A stretch of 64,000 nucleotides of DNA from Streptantibioticus_C sp963761325 (lineage in GTDB: Bacteria > Actinomycetota > Actinomycetes > Streptomycetales > Streptomycetaceae): the NCBI GenBank assembly GCA_963761325.1, contig CAVXGZ010000001.1:1488001-1552000 (forward strand). The letters run 5' to 3'. Positions 27,251 through 35,541 of the stretch are shown here, one piece after another. The position numbers and the translations under genes were made by a program. The notes below the pieces were generated by a model. The model saw only the letters and a program-made list of their open reading frames with translations. It made no database searches and was not told the origin of the DNA. Position 1 is the first letter of the stretch. Every line of letters begins with the position of its first letter.

Positions 27251-28984
27251 TCAGCCCGGTGGCAGCGCGTTCGGGCCGTGGGGCGGGCCGCCTCGGGCCT
27301 GGTCGGCGTAGGCGTGGAGTTCGGCGGGGCGGCAGCCGGTCATGGCGCCGATGAGGTGGCCGTCGGGGCGGATGAGCAGGACGGTGTGGGCGGTGGCGCC
27401 GGGGTAGGACTCGGTGATCAGCAGGTCGGTGCGGACCGGGAGGGCGGCGACGGCGGACGAGAGTTGGGGCATGAGGCCGGCGGTGAGCCAGTGGCGGCTC
27501 TCCCAGACGCCGGTGCCCGGAGCGACCAGGACGGCCAGCAGATGGCGGCCGAGCCGGTCGCGCAGCCGGCTGCTGACGCCGTCGAGGCCGATGACGGCCA
27601 CGTCGTCCACGATGGTGCCCGGTGCCATGCCGGCGAGCGGGGCGGGTGCGGGCTGGCGGCCGCCGCGGGGGGCGGGTAGGGCGAGCGGGGATCGTTCGTA
27701 GACCGGGGGAGCGCCCAGCAGGCCGCGGCCGAGGTGGCCGTCGGCGAGCAGATGGGCGTGCCGGCCGGAGGTGCCGGACAGCAGCGAGCGGCGCACGGTG
27801 TGCAGGGCGCCGCCGCTCCGCAGCAGGGGCAGCGCCTGGTCGGCGGCGCGCAGCCGGGCTCCGACGGCGCCGCGGCGTTCGGACTCGTAGCTGGCGAGGA
27901 GGGTGTCGGAGGCGCCGTGGTGCCAGGCGAGGGCGAGCTTCCAGGCGAGGTTGTCGGCGTCCCGCAGCCCCTCCTCCAGACCCTGCGTGCCGAGCGCGCC
28001 GAGCAGGTGAGCCGCGTCGCCGGCGAGGAAGACCCGGCCGGAGCGCCACTGCCGGGCCAGACGCTGGTGGACGGGGTACTCGCCGGAGCCGAGCAGTTCG
28101 TACGGCGGCACGGCCCCCGAGCACCAGGCGGCGAGGGTGGCGCGGATCCGGGAGACCAGGGCGTCGGCGGTGAGCGGGGGGCCGTTGGGACGCAGGGACC
28201 AGTCGATCCGCCAGACGTCGCCGGGCAGCGGGCGGGCGGTCACCTCGGAGCCGCGGCCGCCGGGCGGATCGCGGTGCAGCAGGGCGGTGGCCGGTTCGGG
28301 CAGGGCGGTGCGCAGCGCGGCGACCGCGTAACGGTCGACCGCCGTGCGGCCCGGGAAGCGGACGTCGAGGAGTTTGCGCACGGTGGAGCGCGGCCCGTCG
28401 CAGCCGACGAGGTAGGAGCCGCGCCACCAGGTGTCGGCGGCGCCGGCGCGGGTGTGGACGCTGACGCCGCGGCCGTCCTGCTCGAACAGGTCGAGGCGGT
28501 TGCCGGACGAGAGCGTCACGAGGTCGTGGGCGGCGAGCGCCGCGCGCAGGCCCCGGCACAGCCGCTCCTGCGTCAGGTGGAGCGGAGAGGGCTGCGGACG
28601 CGGGTCGGCGGCCTGCGGGTCGGCCTTGCGGGGCTTGGCGGAACGGGGCTCGACGGCGTGACGGGTGTCGGCCGTCCGGGTGAGGGCGCGGGGGCCGTAG
28701 GAGCGTTCCGCTTCCGCTTCGAAGCGGACGTACTGCACTTCCTGGCGGCGGCGCCGGGTGCGCCAGGCGGTCCAGCGGGCGGAGTCGGCGTAGACGGAGG
28801 AGTAGCCGAGCCGCAGGAGCAGGTCGGCGGTCTGCGGGCGCAGCACGACGCTGCGTTCCGGGCGGGGCGGCAGGTCGGCGGGAGGATCCGCGTCCAGCAG
28901 TATGACCGGCACCTCGTGCCGGGCGAGGGCGAGGGCGAGCGCGAGGCCGGTCGGACCCGCGCCCGCGACGATCACCGGGTCCAT
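27251..28984 (-). CDS. FAD-dependent aromatic-ring-type monooxygenase
   Basis: 577 residues, class A flavoprotein monooxygenase (PHBH fold). The FAD Rossmann motif opens the protein: MDPVIVAGAGPTGLALALAL. The DG motif is SYLVGCDGPRSTVRKLL, and the second FAD motif is VFLAGDAAHLLGALGTQGLE followed by LRDADNLAWKLALA. A C-terminal thioredoxin-like domain (about 440-577), as in phenol-hydroxylase relatives, is present. An insert rich in Pro, Lys and Arg (about residues 100-130) is unusual. ATG 28984 has GGAAGG at 28993-28998; the frame runs further upstream but the Rossmann motif fixes the start. Natural substrate unknown. It lies downstream of gluA and may replace or have approached through loss of the gluBCD genes. 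Confidence 0.85.
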   Translation of the reverse strand: MDPVIVAGAGPTGLALALALARHEVPVILLDADPPADLPPRPERSVVLRPQTADLLLRLGYSSVYADSARWTAWRTRRRRQEVQYVRFEAEAERSYGPRALTRTADTRHAVEPRSAKPRKADPQAADPRPQPSPLHLTQERLCRGLRAALAAHDLVTLSSGNRLDLFEQDGRGVSVHTRAGAADTWWRGSYLVGCDGPRSTVRKLLDVRFPGRTAVDRYAVAALRTALPEPATALLHRDPPGGRGSEVTARPLPGDVWRIDWSLRPNGPPLTADALVSRIRATLAAWCSGAVPPYELLGSGEYPVHQRLARQWRSGRVFLAGDAAHLLGALGTQGLEEGLRDADNLAWKLALAWHHGASDTLLASYESERRGAVGARLRAADQALPLLRSGGALHTVRRSLLSGTSGRHAHLLADGHLGRGLLGAPPVYERSPLALPAPRGGRQPAPAPLAGMAPGTIVDDVAVIGLDGVSSRLRDRLGRHLLAVLVAPGTGVWESRHWLTAGLMPQLSSAVAALPVRTDLLITESYPGATAHTVLLIRPDGHLIGAMTGCRPAELHAYADQARGGPPHGPNALPPG

Positions 28985-29264
28985 GCGAGCGGCCTTCCGA
29001 ACTCCGACGTGCGGTTCCGGTTGCGCGGGATGGTGCGTAGCGGGGGAGAGGCGGTGGCGGTTCCAGCCCGGCGATCGGTCACATAGCGTATGCAACCCAC
29101 TGCCGGTGCGTGCGTCAAGCGACGGCACCTCCGGCGCGGTGGCGTGCTCGCGTGGGTCGGGCGACAAAAGTGACGCTTCGTCAAAGTGTGGCAGATGTAG
29201 GGCGAGTGTGCCGCGAATGCGCGATCCGGCCGCGTGCCGACCCCGTGCGCGGAGCCGTATCGTC

Positions 29265-29360
29265 GTCCGCCCCGTCCGCCCCGTCCGCCCCGTCCGCCCC
29301 GTCCGCCCCGTCCGCCCCGTCCGCCCCGTCCGCCCCGTCCGCCCCGTCCGCCCCGTCCGC
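29265..29360. repeat. 9-bp tandem repeat, about 10.7 copies
   Basis: Unit GTCCGCCCC repeated ten times without a mismatch (29265-29354) plus a partial GTCCGC. It ends 20 bases from the gluA stop, in the gap before the monooxygenase gene. Perfect identity of all copies points to recent slippage. Confidence 0.95.
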
Positions 29361-29379
29361 GCCCGTCTACCGGGTGGCC

Positions 29380-30387
29380 TCAGTGGTGCAGGACCTTGGA
29401 CAGGAAGTCCATGGCGCGCTCGCTCCTGGGGTTGCTGAAGAAGCGTTCGGGCGTCGCCTGCTCGACGATGCGGCCGTCGGCCATGAAGATCACGCGGTGG
29501 GCGGCGGAGCGGGCGAAGCCCATCTCGTGGGTGACGACGATCATCGTCATGCCGTCCTGGGCGAGCCCCTTCATGACCTCCAGGACCTCGTTGATCATCT
29601 CCGGGTCGAGCGCGGACGTCGGCTCGTCGAAGAGCATGACCTTGGGGTTCATGGCCAGCGCGCGGGCGATGGCGACGCGCTGCTGCTGGCCGCCGGAGAG
29701 CTGGGCCGGGTACTTGTCGGCCTGGGCGCCGACGCCGACCCGGTCCAGCAGCGCGCGGGCGGTTGCCTCGGCCTCGGCGCGCGGGACCTTGCGGACCTTG
29801 ACCTGGCCGAGGGTGACGTTCTGCAGCACGGTCTTGTGCGCGAAGAGGTTGAAGCTCTGGAAGACCATGCCGACGTCGGCGCGCAGCCGGGCCAGCTCGC
29901 GGCCCTCGGCGGGCAGCGGGCGGCCGTCGATGGTGATGGTGCCGGAGTCGATGGTCTCCAGGCGGTTCACCGCCCGGCAGAGTGTGGACTTGCCGGAGCC
30001 GGACGGGCCGATCACCACGACGACCTCGCCGCGGCCGACGGTCAGGTCGATGTCCTGGAGCACGTGCAGGGCGCCGAAGTGCTTGTTGACGCCGCGCAGC
30101 TCGACCAACGGGGCGCCCACCGGCGGCGGCGTCTCCGCGTCCCCGACCGCGTCCGGCGCGACCCCGTCCCGCGGGGCGGCGTCCCGCGGCGCGGCGTCCG
30201 ACGGCGCGGCGTCCGAGGCAATCGCGTCCGACGGGGCGGCGTCCCCGGGCGCGGCGTCCTGCGGGGTCGCGGCCCGCGGGGCGGTCGCTTCCAGGGCTCC
30301 CGCCTCGGGGGTCGTCCCGGCGGGCTGGTCCGGCTCGTCAACGTGAGCCTGGCGCCCGGGCGAACCGGGCACCGGCGATTCGGTCAT
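29380..30387 (-). CDS. gluA: Glutamate-type amino acid ABC transporter ATP-binding protein
   Basis: 335 residues. Walker A GPSGSGKS (127-134), Q-loop VFQSFN (~175-180), signature LSGGQQQR (230-237), Walker B LFDEPT (252-257), H-loop His287. The core from about residue 94 (LVELRGVNKHFGALHVLQDI) is a typical polar amino acid importer ATPase and matches streptomycete GluA. The first ~93 residues are an odd low-complexity extension with repeats like DAAPSDA and DAAPRDAA; other GluA proteins that I recall have 20 residues or fewer there. ATG 30387 is the only clear start. It is divergent from gluR-gluK, as in S. coelicolor, but gluB, gluC and gluD, which should follow on this strand, are missing; a 9-bp tandem repeat and a monooxygenase gene follow instead. 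Confidence 0.85.
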   Translation of the reverse strand: MTESPVPGSPGRQAHVDEPDQPAGTTPEAGALEATAPRAATPQDAAPGDAAPSDAIASDAAPSDAAPRDAAPRDGVAPDAVGDAETPPPVGAPLVELRGVNKHFGALHVLQDIDLTVGRGEVVVVIGPSGSGKSTLCRAVNRLETIDSGTITIDGRPLPAEGRELARLRADVGMVFQSFNLFAHKTVLQNVTLGQVKVRKVPRAEAEATARALLDRVGVGAQADKYPAQLSGGQQQRVAIARALAMNPKVMLFDEPTSALDPEMINEVLEVMKGLAQDGMTMIVVTHEMGFARSAAHRVIFMADGRIVEQATPERFFSNPRSERAMDFLSKVLHH

Positions 30388-30702
30388 CGGAAGGTCGCTC
30401 CATCTTCGGCGGATCAAAGAGAAGGTAATGACGGGGATCCGCTTCGCGCCAGGGGTTCTGAGCGGAACTTGAGCTTCTCGGACGAAATTCAACCTTCCAC
30501 CAGTGATATTCGACTCGCCACCAGCCATCTCCGATGGATCACAGTCCGCCGCCGGCGGCCCGGCCCTCTTGACGCGGCACCCGGGAATCGGGGTGTATTC
30601 GTGACGCGGTGCCGGTACGCGGCACCGGTGAAGCGATGATCGGATGGCCGTGGACGGGCCCGTCACGAGCGGGGCGCCACGAGCGGGATGAGGGAGAGCG
30701 CG
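30388..30702. promoter_or_regulatory. Divergent promoter region between gluA and gluR
   Basis: 315 bases, less GC-rich than the genes, especially 30470-30540. In S. coelicolor GluR binds the equivalent gap (recalled). I see GAACTTGAGCTTCTCGG and ATTCAACC-type stretches but no confident promoter hexamers or operator. Confidence 0.45.
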
Positions 30703-31416
30703 ATGCGGCTGCTGCTGGTCGAGGACGACGACCGGGTCGCTTCGGCGCTGTCCGCGGTGCTGACCAAGCACGGGTTCGACGTCGTGCAGGCGGGCAGCGG
30801 CGAGGAGGCGCTGCGCGCCCTGCTGCCGGACGGGCAGGCCCCGTTCGACGTGGTGCTGCTGGACCTGGGGCTGCCGGACCAGGACGGCTTCGAGGTGTGC
30901 AGCCGCATCCGGCGCGGCTGCGGCACCCCGGTGATCATGGTGACCGCGCGGGCCGACGTGCGTTCGCGGATCCACGGGCTGAACCTCGGCGCCGACGACT
31001 ACGTGGTCAAGCCGTACGACACCGGGGAACTGCTGGCCCGCATCCACGCGGTGAGCCGGCGCAGGGCCGCCGAGGACCGCGAACCGGACACTCCGGCGGC
31101 GACCGCGGACACTCCGGGTGAGACGGTGGTGTTCGGACCGGTCAGCATCGAACCGGCCACCCGGCGGGTGGAGGTGTCCGGCGCGGCGGTCTCGCTGACC
31201 CGCAAGGAGTTCGACCTGCTGGCGCTGCTGGCCCAGCGGCCCGGAGTGGTCTTCCGCCGGGAGCAGATCATCAGCGAGGTGTGGCGGACCAACTGGGAGG
31301 GGACGGGGCGCACGTTGGAGGTCCATGTGGCATCGCTGCGGTCCAAGCTGGGCCTGCCCGCGCTGATCGAGACGATACGGGGAGTCGGCTACCGGCTCGT
31401 CGTCCCGGCCTCCTGA
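30703..31416 (+). CDS. gluR: OmpR-family response regulator, GluR-like
   Basis: 237 residues. Receiver with acidic pocket EDDD (7-10), phospho-acceptor Asp54 (VVLLDLGLPDQDGF) and Lys in VVKPYDTGELLAR. The C-terminal winged helix (about 140-235) has the OmpR/PhoB pattern SLTRKEFDLLALLAQRPGVV, FRREQIISEVW, RTLEVHVASLRSKLG and IETIRGVGYRLV. Met 30703 is preferred over 30688 because AGGGAGA precedes it and because the receiver starts MRLLLVEDD. Next to its kinase and divergent from gluA, it matches GluR-GluK, which senses glutamate and activates gluABCD in S. coelicolor (published, recalled). Name by synteny. Confidence 0.82.
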   Translation: MRLLLVEDDDRVASALSAVLTKHGFDVVQAGSGEEALRALLPDGQAPFDVVLLDLGLPDQDGFEVCSRIRRGCGTPVIMVTARADVRSRIHGLNLGADDYVVKPYDTGELLARIHAVSRRRAAEDREPDTPAATADTPGETVVFGPVSIEPATRRVEVSGAAVSLTRKEFDLLALLAQRPGVVFRREQIISEVWRTNWEGTGRTLEVHVASLRSKLGLPALIETIRGVGYRLVVPAS

Positions 31417-31430
31417 GCGGGCCCCGCGCC

Positions 31431-32852
31431 GTGCGATCCCGACTCCTGCCGCTGCTGCTCGTGATGATGGCCGCCGTGCTGCTCGCCCTCGGCTTCCCGC
31501 TCGCCGCCAGCCTCGCGATGGCCCAGCAGCAGAAGCTGATCATCGACCGCATCGACGACACCGCCCGCTTCGGCGCCCTGGCCCAGCAGGTGACCGGCGG
31601 CAACGCCTCGGAGGAGGAGGCCGGCACCTCCGGCAACGACAACGGCGAACTGAGCACCCTCGGCCAGGAGCTGACCCGCTACGACGACCTGTACGGCATC
31701 CGGGTCGGCGTCTTCTACCGCGACGGCACCGCGATGGCCGCCGCGCCGCACGACTGGCACACCCCCCGGCAGATCGTCGCCGACCAGGCGTTCCAGGAGG
31801 CGCTGGCCGGCCGGCGCAGCCACAACCCGCCCCAGGTGTGGCCCTGGCAGCGCAGCCGGCTCGTGGTGGCCTCCCCGATCGTGCGGGACGGCGACGTGGT
31901 CGCGGTGGTGCTCACCGACTCGCCGACCGGCGCGATGCGCTCACGCATCCTGCGCGGCTGGCTGGTCATCGCCGGCGGCGAACTGGCCGCCACCGCCCTC
32001 GGCACGCTCGCCGCGATCCGGCTGACCGGCTGGGTGCTGCGTCCCGTCAAGGTGCTGGACCGGGCCGCGCACGACATCGCCACCGGGCGGCTGGCCTCCC
32101 GGGTCGCCGAGGCGGGCGGACCGCCGGAACTGCGGCGGCTGGCACGGTCGTTCAACGAGATGGCCGACAACGTCGAGGAGGTCCTGGAACAGCAGCGGGC
32201 GTTCGTGGCGGACGCCTCGCACCAGTTGCGCAACCCGCTGTCCGCCCTGCTGCTGCGGATCGACCTGCTCGCCCTCGAACTCCCGGACGGCAGCGCCGAG
32301 ATGGCCTCGGTGCGCGACGAGGGCAAGCGGCTGGCCACCGTCCTGGACGACCTGCTGGGCCTGGCGCTGGCCGAACACACCCTCGCCGACCCGGAGTTGA
32401 CCGACGTGGCCGCGCTGGCCGCCGAGCGGGTCGCGGCCTGGAGCCCGGCGGCCCACCAGGCGGGCGTGAAGCTGTCCCAGGAGGGCTTCACCGCGGTCAC
32501 CGGCTGGGCGGACCCGGTGGCCCTGTCCAGCGCCCTGGACGCGGTCGTGGACAACGCGGTGAAGTTCACCCCCGAGGGCGGCCGGGTGACGCTCGGGGTG
32601 AGCGCCCGCGGCGAGACCGTCACGGTCACCGTCGCGGACGCCGGCCCCGGCCTGACCGAGGAGGAGCTCGCCCGGGTCGGCGACCGGTTCTGGCGCAGCC
32701 CGCGCCACCAGAACGTGGACGGCTCCGGGCTGGGCCTGTCCATCGCCCGGGTGCTGCTCACCCAGGGCGGCGGCACGATCTCCTACGCGCCCAACACCCC
32801 GCACGGGCTGCGCGTGACGATGACCGTGCCGCGTGCCGAACCGGACGACTGA
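31431..32852 (+). CDS. gluK: Sensor histidine kinase, GluK-like
   Basis: 473 residues. Transmembrane helix at ~5-27 (LLPLLLVMMAAVLLALGFPL), extracytoplasmic sensor of about 150 residues, second helix at ~175-195 (GWLVIAGGELAATALGTLAA), HAMP region, then HisKA with phospho-His in ADASHQLRNPLSALLLRI (~residue 264) and HATPase with DNAVKFTPEGG, DAGPGL and GSGLGLSIARVLL. GTG 31431 starts right before the first helix; upstream frame would begin inside gluR. Encoded 14 bases after gluR, so one operon. Glutamate sensing is inferred from synteny with GluK of S. coelicolor. The gene ends 15 bases from the convergent TAXI-protein gene. Confidence 0.82.
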   Translation: MRSRLLPLLLVMMAAVLLALGFPLAASLAMAQQQKLIIDRIDDTARFGALAQQVTGGNASEEEAGTSGNDNGELSTLGQELTRYDDLYGIRVGVFYRDGTAMAAAPHDWHTPRQIVADQAFQEALAGRRSHNPPQVWPWQRSRLVVASPIVRDGDVVAVVLTDSPTGAMRSRILRGWLVIAGGELAATALGTLAAIRLTGWVLRPVKVLDRAAHDIATGRLASRVAEAGGPPELRRLARSFNEMADNVEEVLEQQRAFVADASHQLRNPLSALLLRIDLLALELPDGSAEMASVRDEGKRLATVLDDLLGLALAEHTLADPELTDVAALAAERVAAWSPAAHQAGVKLSQEGFTAVTGWADPVALSSALDAVVDNAVKFTPEGGRVTLGVSARGETVTVTVADAGPGLTEEELARVGDRFWRSPRHQNVDGSGLGLSIARVLLTQGGGTISYAPNTPHGLRVTMTVPRAEPDD

Positions 32853-32867
32853 CCGGCCCGGTGAGGG

Positions 32868-33878
32868 TCAGGGCTTCACCGACAGGTAGTAGCGGCGGGC
32901 GCCCTCGCTCAGCGGCAGCGGGTCGGTGAAGATCGCGGTCTCCAGGTCCACCTGCTGCGCGGAGTGCACGACGGCGCCGATGCGGTCGCGGCTGTCGATC
33001 ACCGCCTGGGTGACCTTCTGCACCACGTCGGCGTTCTCGTGCACCGTGGTGATCAGCAGGTTGGCCACCGCGATGGTGGAGACCGGCCGCTTGTCGCGCA
33101 TGTACGGGTAGGCGTCGGAGGGCATCATCGCGGCCCGGTAGTACTGCGACGCGGCGCCCAGCCGGTGCAACGGGGCGAGCAGGTCGCCCAACTCGACCAG
33201 CCGGACCGGGTAGTGCTCGGTGAGGGTCTGCACGGCGCCGGTCGGCAGGCCGCCGGACCAGAAGAACGCGTCCAGCCTGCCCCGTTCCAGCAGTCCCGGC
33301 GCGGTGTCGATGCCGGCCGGCACCGCGGTCAGGTCCTTGCCCGGGTCCAGGCCGGCCGCGCGCAGCAGCCGCCGGGCGATCAGGTTCACCCCGGAGCCCG
33401 GCTGCCCCACCCCGACCCGCAGGCCGCGCAGGCCCCGTGCCGAGGTCACCTTGGAGTGGACCGGCACGATCAGCTGCACGTAGTCGTCGTACAGCCGCGC
33501 CACCGCCCGCAGTTCCGGCCGCTCCTTGCCGTGGTAGTCGGCGACCGCGTCGGACTGCGCGAAGGTGAAGTCCGCGCGCCCCTGCGCGACGTAGTCGATG
33601 TTCTGCACCGAGCCCTGCGACGGCAGCAGCCGCACGTCCATGTCCGGCAGGTCCTTCTGCAGCACCGGCGCCAGCAGCCGGCCGTAGGTGTCGTACACCC
33701 CGGTCGGCACGCCGGTCGCGACGGTGAGCCGCCCGTGCAGGTCGTCGCTCCCGCCGACCGGCAGCAGCCACCACATCAGCAGTCCGGCCGCCAGCACGGC
33801 GGCCGTCAGCGACCGGACGACCCGGCGCCGGGCCACCCGGCGGCCGCCCGGCAGGGGAAAAGTCGGAGGTAGGCCCAT
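32868..33878 (-). CDS. TAXI-family substrate-binding protein
   Basis: 336 residues. After an Arg-rich start (GGRRVARRRVVRSL) a single hydrophobic segment (about 25-45, LTAAVLAAGLLMWWLLPVGG) anchors or exports it. The rest is the TAXI solute receptor fold: LTVATGVPTGVYDTYGRLLA, LLPSQGSVQNIDYVAQGRAD, FTFAQSDAV and GLRVGVGQPGSGVNLIARRL. TAXI receptors normally work with TRAP membrane subunits and several bind glutamate or similar acids, but no TRAP permease gene is nearby. ATG 33878 has GCAGGAT upstream. It is convergent with gluK, so it could serve as a co-sensor for that kinase (inference). It is divergent from miaB. Confidence 0.82.
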   Translation of the reverse strand: MGLPPTFPLPGGRRVARRRVVRSLTAAVLAAGLLMWWLLPVGGSDDLHGRLTVATGVPTGVYDTYGRLLAPVLQKDLPDMDVRLLPSQGSVQNIDYVAQGRADFTFAQSDAVADYHGKERPELRAVARLYDDYVQLIVPVHSKVTSARGLRGLRVGVGQPGSGVNLIARRLLRAAGLDPGKDLTAVPAGIDTAPGLLERGRLDAFFWSGGLPTGAVQTLTEHYPVRLVELGDLLAPLHRLGAASQYYRAAMMPSDAYPYMRDKRPVSTIAVANLLITTVHENADVVQKVTQAVIDSRDRIGAVVHSAQQVDLETAIFTDPLPLSEGARRYYLSVKP

Positions 33879-33946
33879 GGGCGGCGATCCTGCCAGCAGC
33901 CGCCCGGACGGCGGAAGGGCCGGAACCCGTACTCTGGTGCATTGAG

Positions 33947-35425
33947 ATGAGCGCGAAGACATATGAGGTGCGCACCTACGGGTGCCAGATGAACGTGCAC
34001 GACTCCGAACGGCTCTCCGGTCTGCTGGAGGCCGCCGGGTACGTCCCGGCGCCCGACGGCGCGGACGGCGCCGACGTCGTCGTGTTCAACACGTGCGCGG
34101 TGCGGGAGAACGCCGACAACCGCCTGTACGGCAACCTGGGCCAGCTCGCACCCAAGAAGGCCGGCCGCCCCGGTATGCAGATCGCGGTCGGCGGCTGCCT
34201 GGCGCAGAAGGACCGCGACACGATCGTCAGGAAGGCGCCGTGGGTCGACGTGGTCTTCGGCACCCACAACATCGGCCGGCTGCCGGTGCTGCTGGAGCGC
34301 GCCAGGATCGCCGACGAGGCGCAGGTGGAGATCGCCGAGTCGCTGGAGGCGTTCCCCTCCACGCTCCCCACCCGGCGTGAGTCGGCCTACGCGGCGTGGG
34401 TCGCCATCTCCGTCGGCTGCAACAACACCTGCACCTTCTGCATCGTGCCGGCGCTGCGCGGCAAGGAGAAGGACCGCCGCCCCGGCGACATCCTCGCCGA
34501 GGTCGAGGCGCTGGTGGCCGAGGGCGTCATCGAGGTCACGCTGCTCGGGCAGAACGTCAACGCCTACGGCTCCGACATCGGCGACCGGGAGGCGTTCAGC
34601 AAGCTGCTGCGCGCCTGCGGCGGCGTCGAGGGGCTGGAGCGCGTGCGGTTCACCTCGCCGCACCCGCGGGACTTCACCGACGACGTGATCGCGGCGATGG
34701 CCGCCACCCCCAACGTGATGCACCAGTTGCACATGCCGATGCAGTCCGGCTCCGACCGGGTGCTGAAGGCGATGCGCCGCTCCTACCGGCAGGAGCGCTA
34801 CCTCGGCATCATCGAGAAGGTGCGCGCCGCCATGCCGGACGCGGCGATCTCCACCGACATCATCGTCGGCTTCCCCGGCGAGACCGAGGAGGACTTCGAG
34901 CAGACCCTGCACGCGGTGCGCGAGGCCCGCTTCGCGCAGGCGTTCACCTTCCAGTACTCCAAGCGCCCCGGCACCCCGGCGGCCACCATGGACGGCCAGA
35001 TCCCCAAGCAGGTCGTGCAGGAGCGCTACGAGCGGCTGGTCGCGCTGCAGGAGGAGATCTCCTGGGCGGAGAACAAGAAGCAGGTCGGCCGCACCCTCGA
35101 GGTGCTGGTCGCCGAGGGGGAGGGCCGCAAGGACGACCGCACGGCGCGGCTGTCCGGACGCGCCCCCGACAACCGCCTGGTGCACTTCGCGCCGCCCGCG
35201 CAGCCGGTCCGCCCCGGCGACGTGGTGACCGTGCGGATCACCTACGCCGCGCCGCACCACCTGCTGGCCGAGCAGCCCGCCACCGCCGTGCGCCGGACCC
35301 GGGCCGGCGACGCCTGGGAGCGGCGCAACGCGGCCCCCGCCGCCCCGTCCGGCGTCATGCTGGGCCTGCCTACCGTCGGCGTACCCGCGCCGCCCGCCTC
35401 CGCGGGGCCCTGCGGCTGCGACTGA
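33947..35425 (+). CDS. miaB: tRNA-2-methylthio-N6-dimethylallyladenosine synthase MiaB
   Basis: 492 residues. Radical-SAM methylthiotransferase acting on i6A37 of tRNAs, the modification begun by MiaA (37149). N-terminal cluster cysteines occur in YGCQMNVHDSERL, NTCAVRENADN and GGCLAQKDRD. The SAM cluster motif is SVGCNNTCTFCIVPALRG. A TRAM domain follows (QVGRTLEVLVAEGEG ...). The NMNVHDSE-type block distinguishes it from RimO. The product ends in a Pro/Ala-rich tail GPCGCD. TACTCT 11 bases before ATG 33947 is a possible -10. A long hairpin lies just after the stop. Confidence 0.95.
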   Translation: MSAKTYEVRTYGCQMNVHDSERLSGLLEAAGYVPAPDGADGADVVVFNTCAVRENADNRLYGNLGQLAPKKAGRPGMQIAVGGCLAQKDRDTIVRKAPWVDVVFGTHNIGRLPVLLERARIADEAQVEIAESLEAFPSTLPTRRESAYAAWVAISVGCNNTCTFCIVPALRGKEKDRRPGDILAEVEALVAEGVIEVTLLGQNVNAYGSDIGDREAFSKLLRACGGVEGLERVRFTSPHPRDFTDDVIAAMAATPNVMHQLHMPMQSGSDRVLKAMRRSYRQERYLGIIEKVRAAMPDAAISTDIIVGFPGETEEDFEQTLHAVREARFAQAFTFQYSKRPGTPAATMDGQIPKQVVQERYERLVALQEEISWAENKKQVGRTLEVLVAEGEGRKDDRTARLSGRAPDNRLVHFAPPAQPVRPGDVVTVRITYAAPHHLLAEQPATAVRRTRAGDAWERRNAAPAAPSGVMLGLPTVGVPAPPASAGPCGCD

Positions 35426-35434
35426 CCGCAACCG

Positions 35435-35482
35435 TCGCGCACCGCACGCCCTCGCAGGTCGGCCGGGGTGTGCGGTGCGCGA
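35435..35482. terminator. Hairpin after miaB with two alternative stems
   Basis: Stem A: TCGCGCACCGCAC (35435-35447) with 35470-35482, 13 bp. Stem B: CGCCCTCGC (35447-35455) with GCGAGGGCG (35478-35486), 9 bp. The two overlap and cannot form together. Most simply a terminator. Confidence 0.6.
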
Positions 35483-35541
35483 GGGCGCCTGGTTAGGATG
35501 CGCGGGTTGTCGGTTTGTGGCGAGTCTTGGGGTGCGAGCAC

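Noticed and set aside
26756..27679. Plus-strand frame in the gap and over the monooxygenase gene
   Set aside because: Arg/Pro/Gly-rich, antisense to a clear flavoprotein in its second half, no ribosome site.
29110..30639. Plus-strand frame with SAP or RPP tripeptide repeats
   Set aside because: The repeats come from the 9-bp DNA tandem repeat and the remainder is antisense to gluA.
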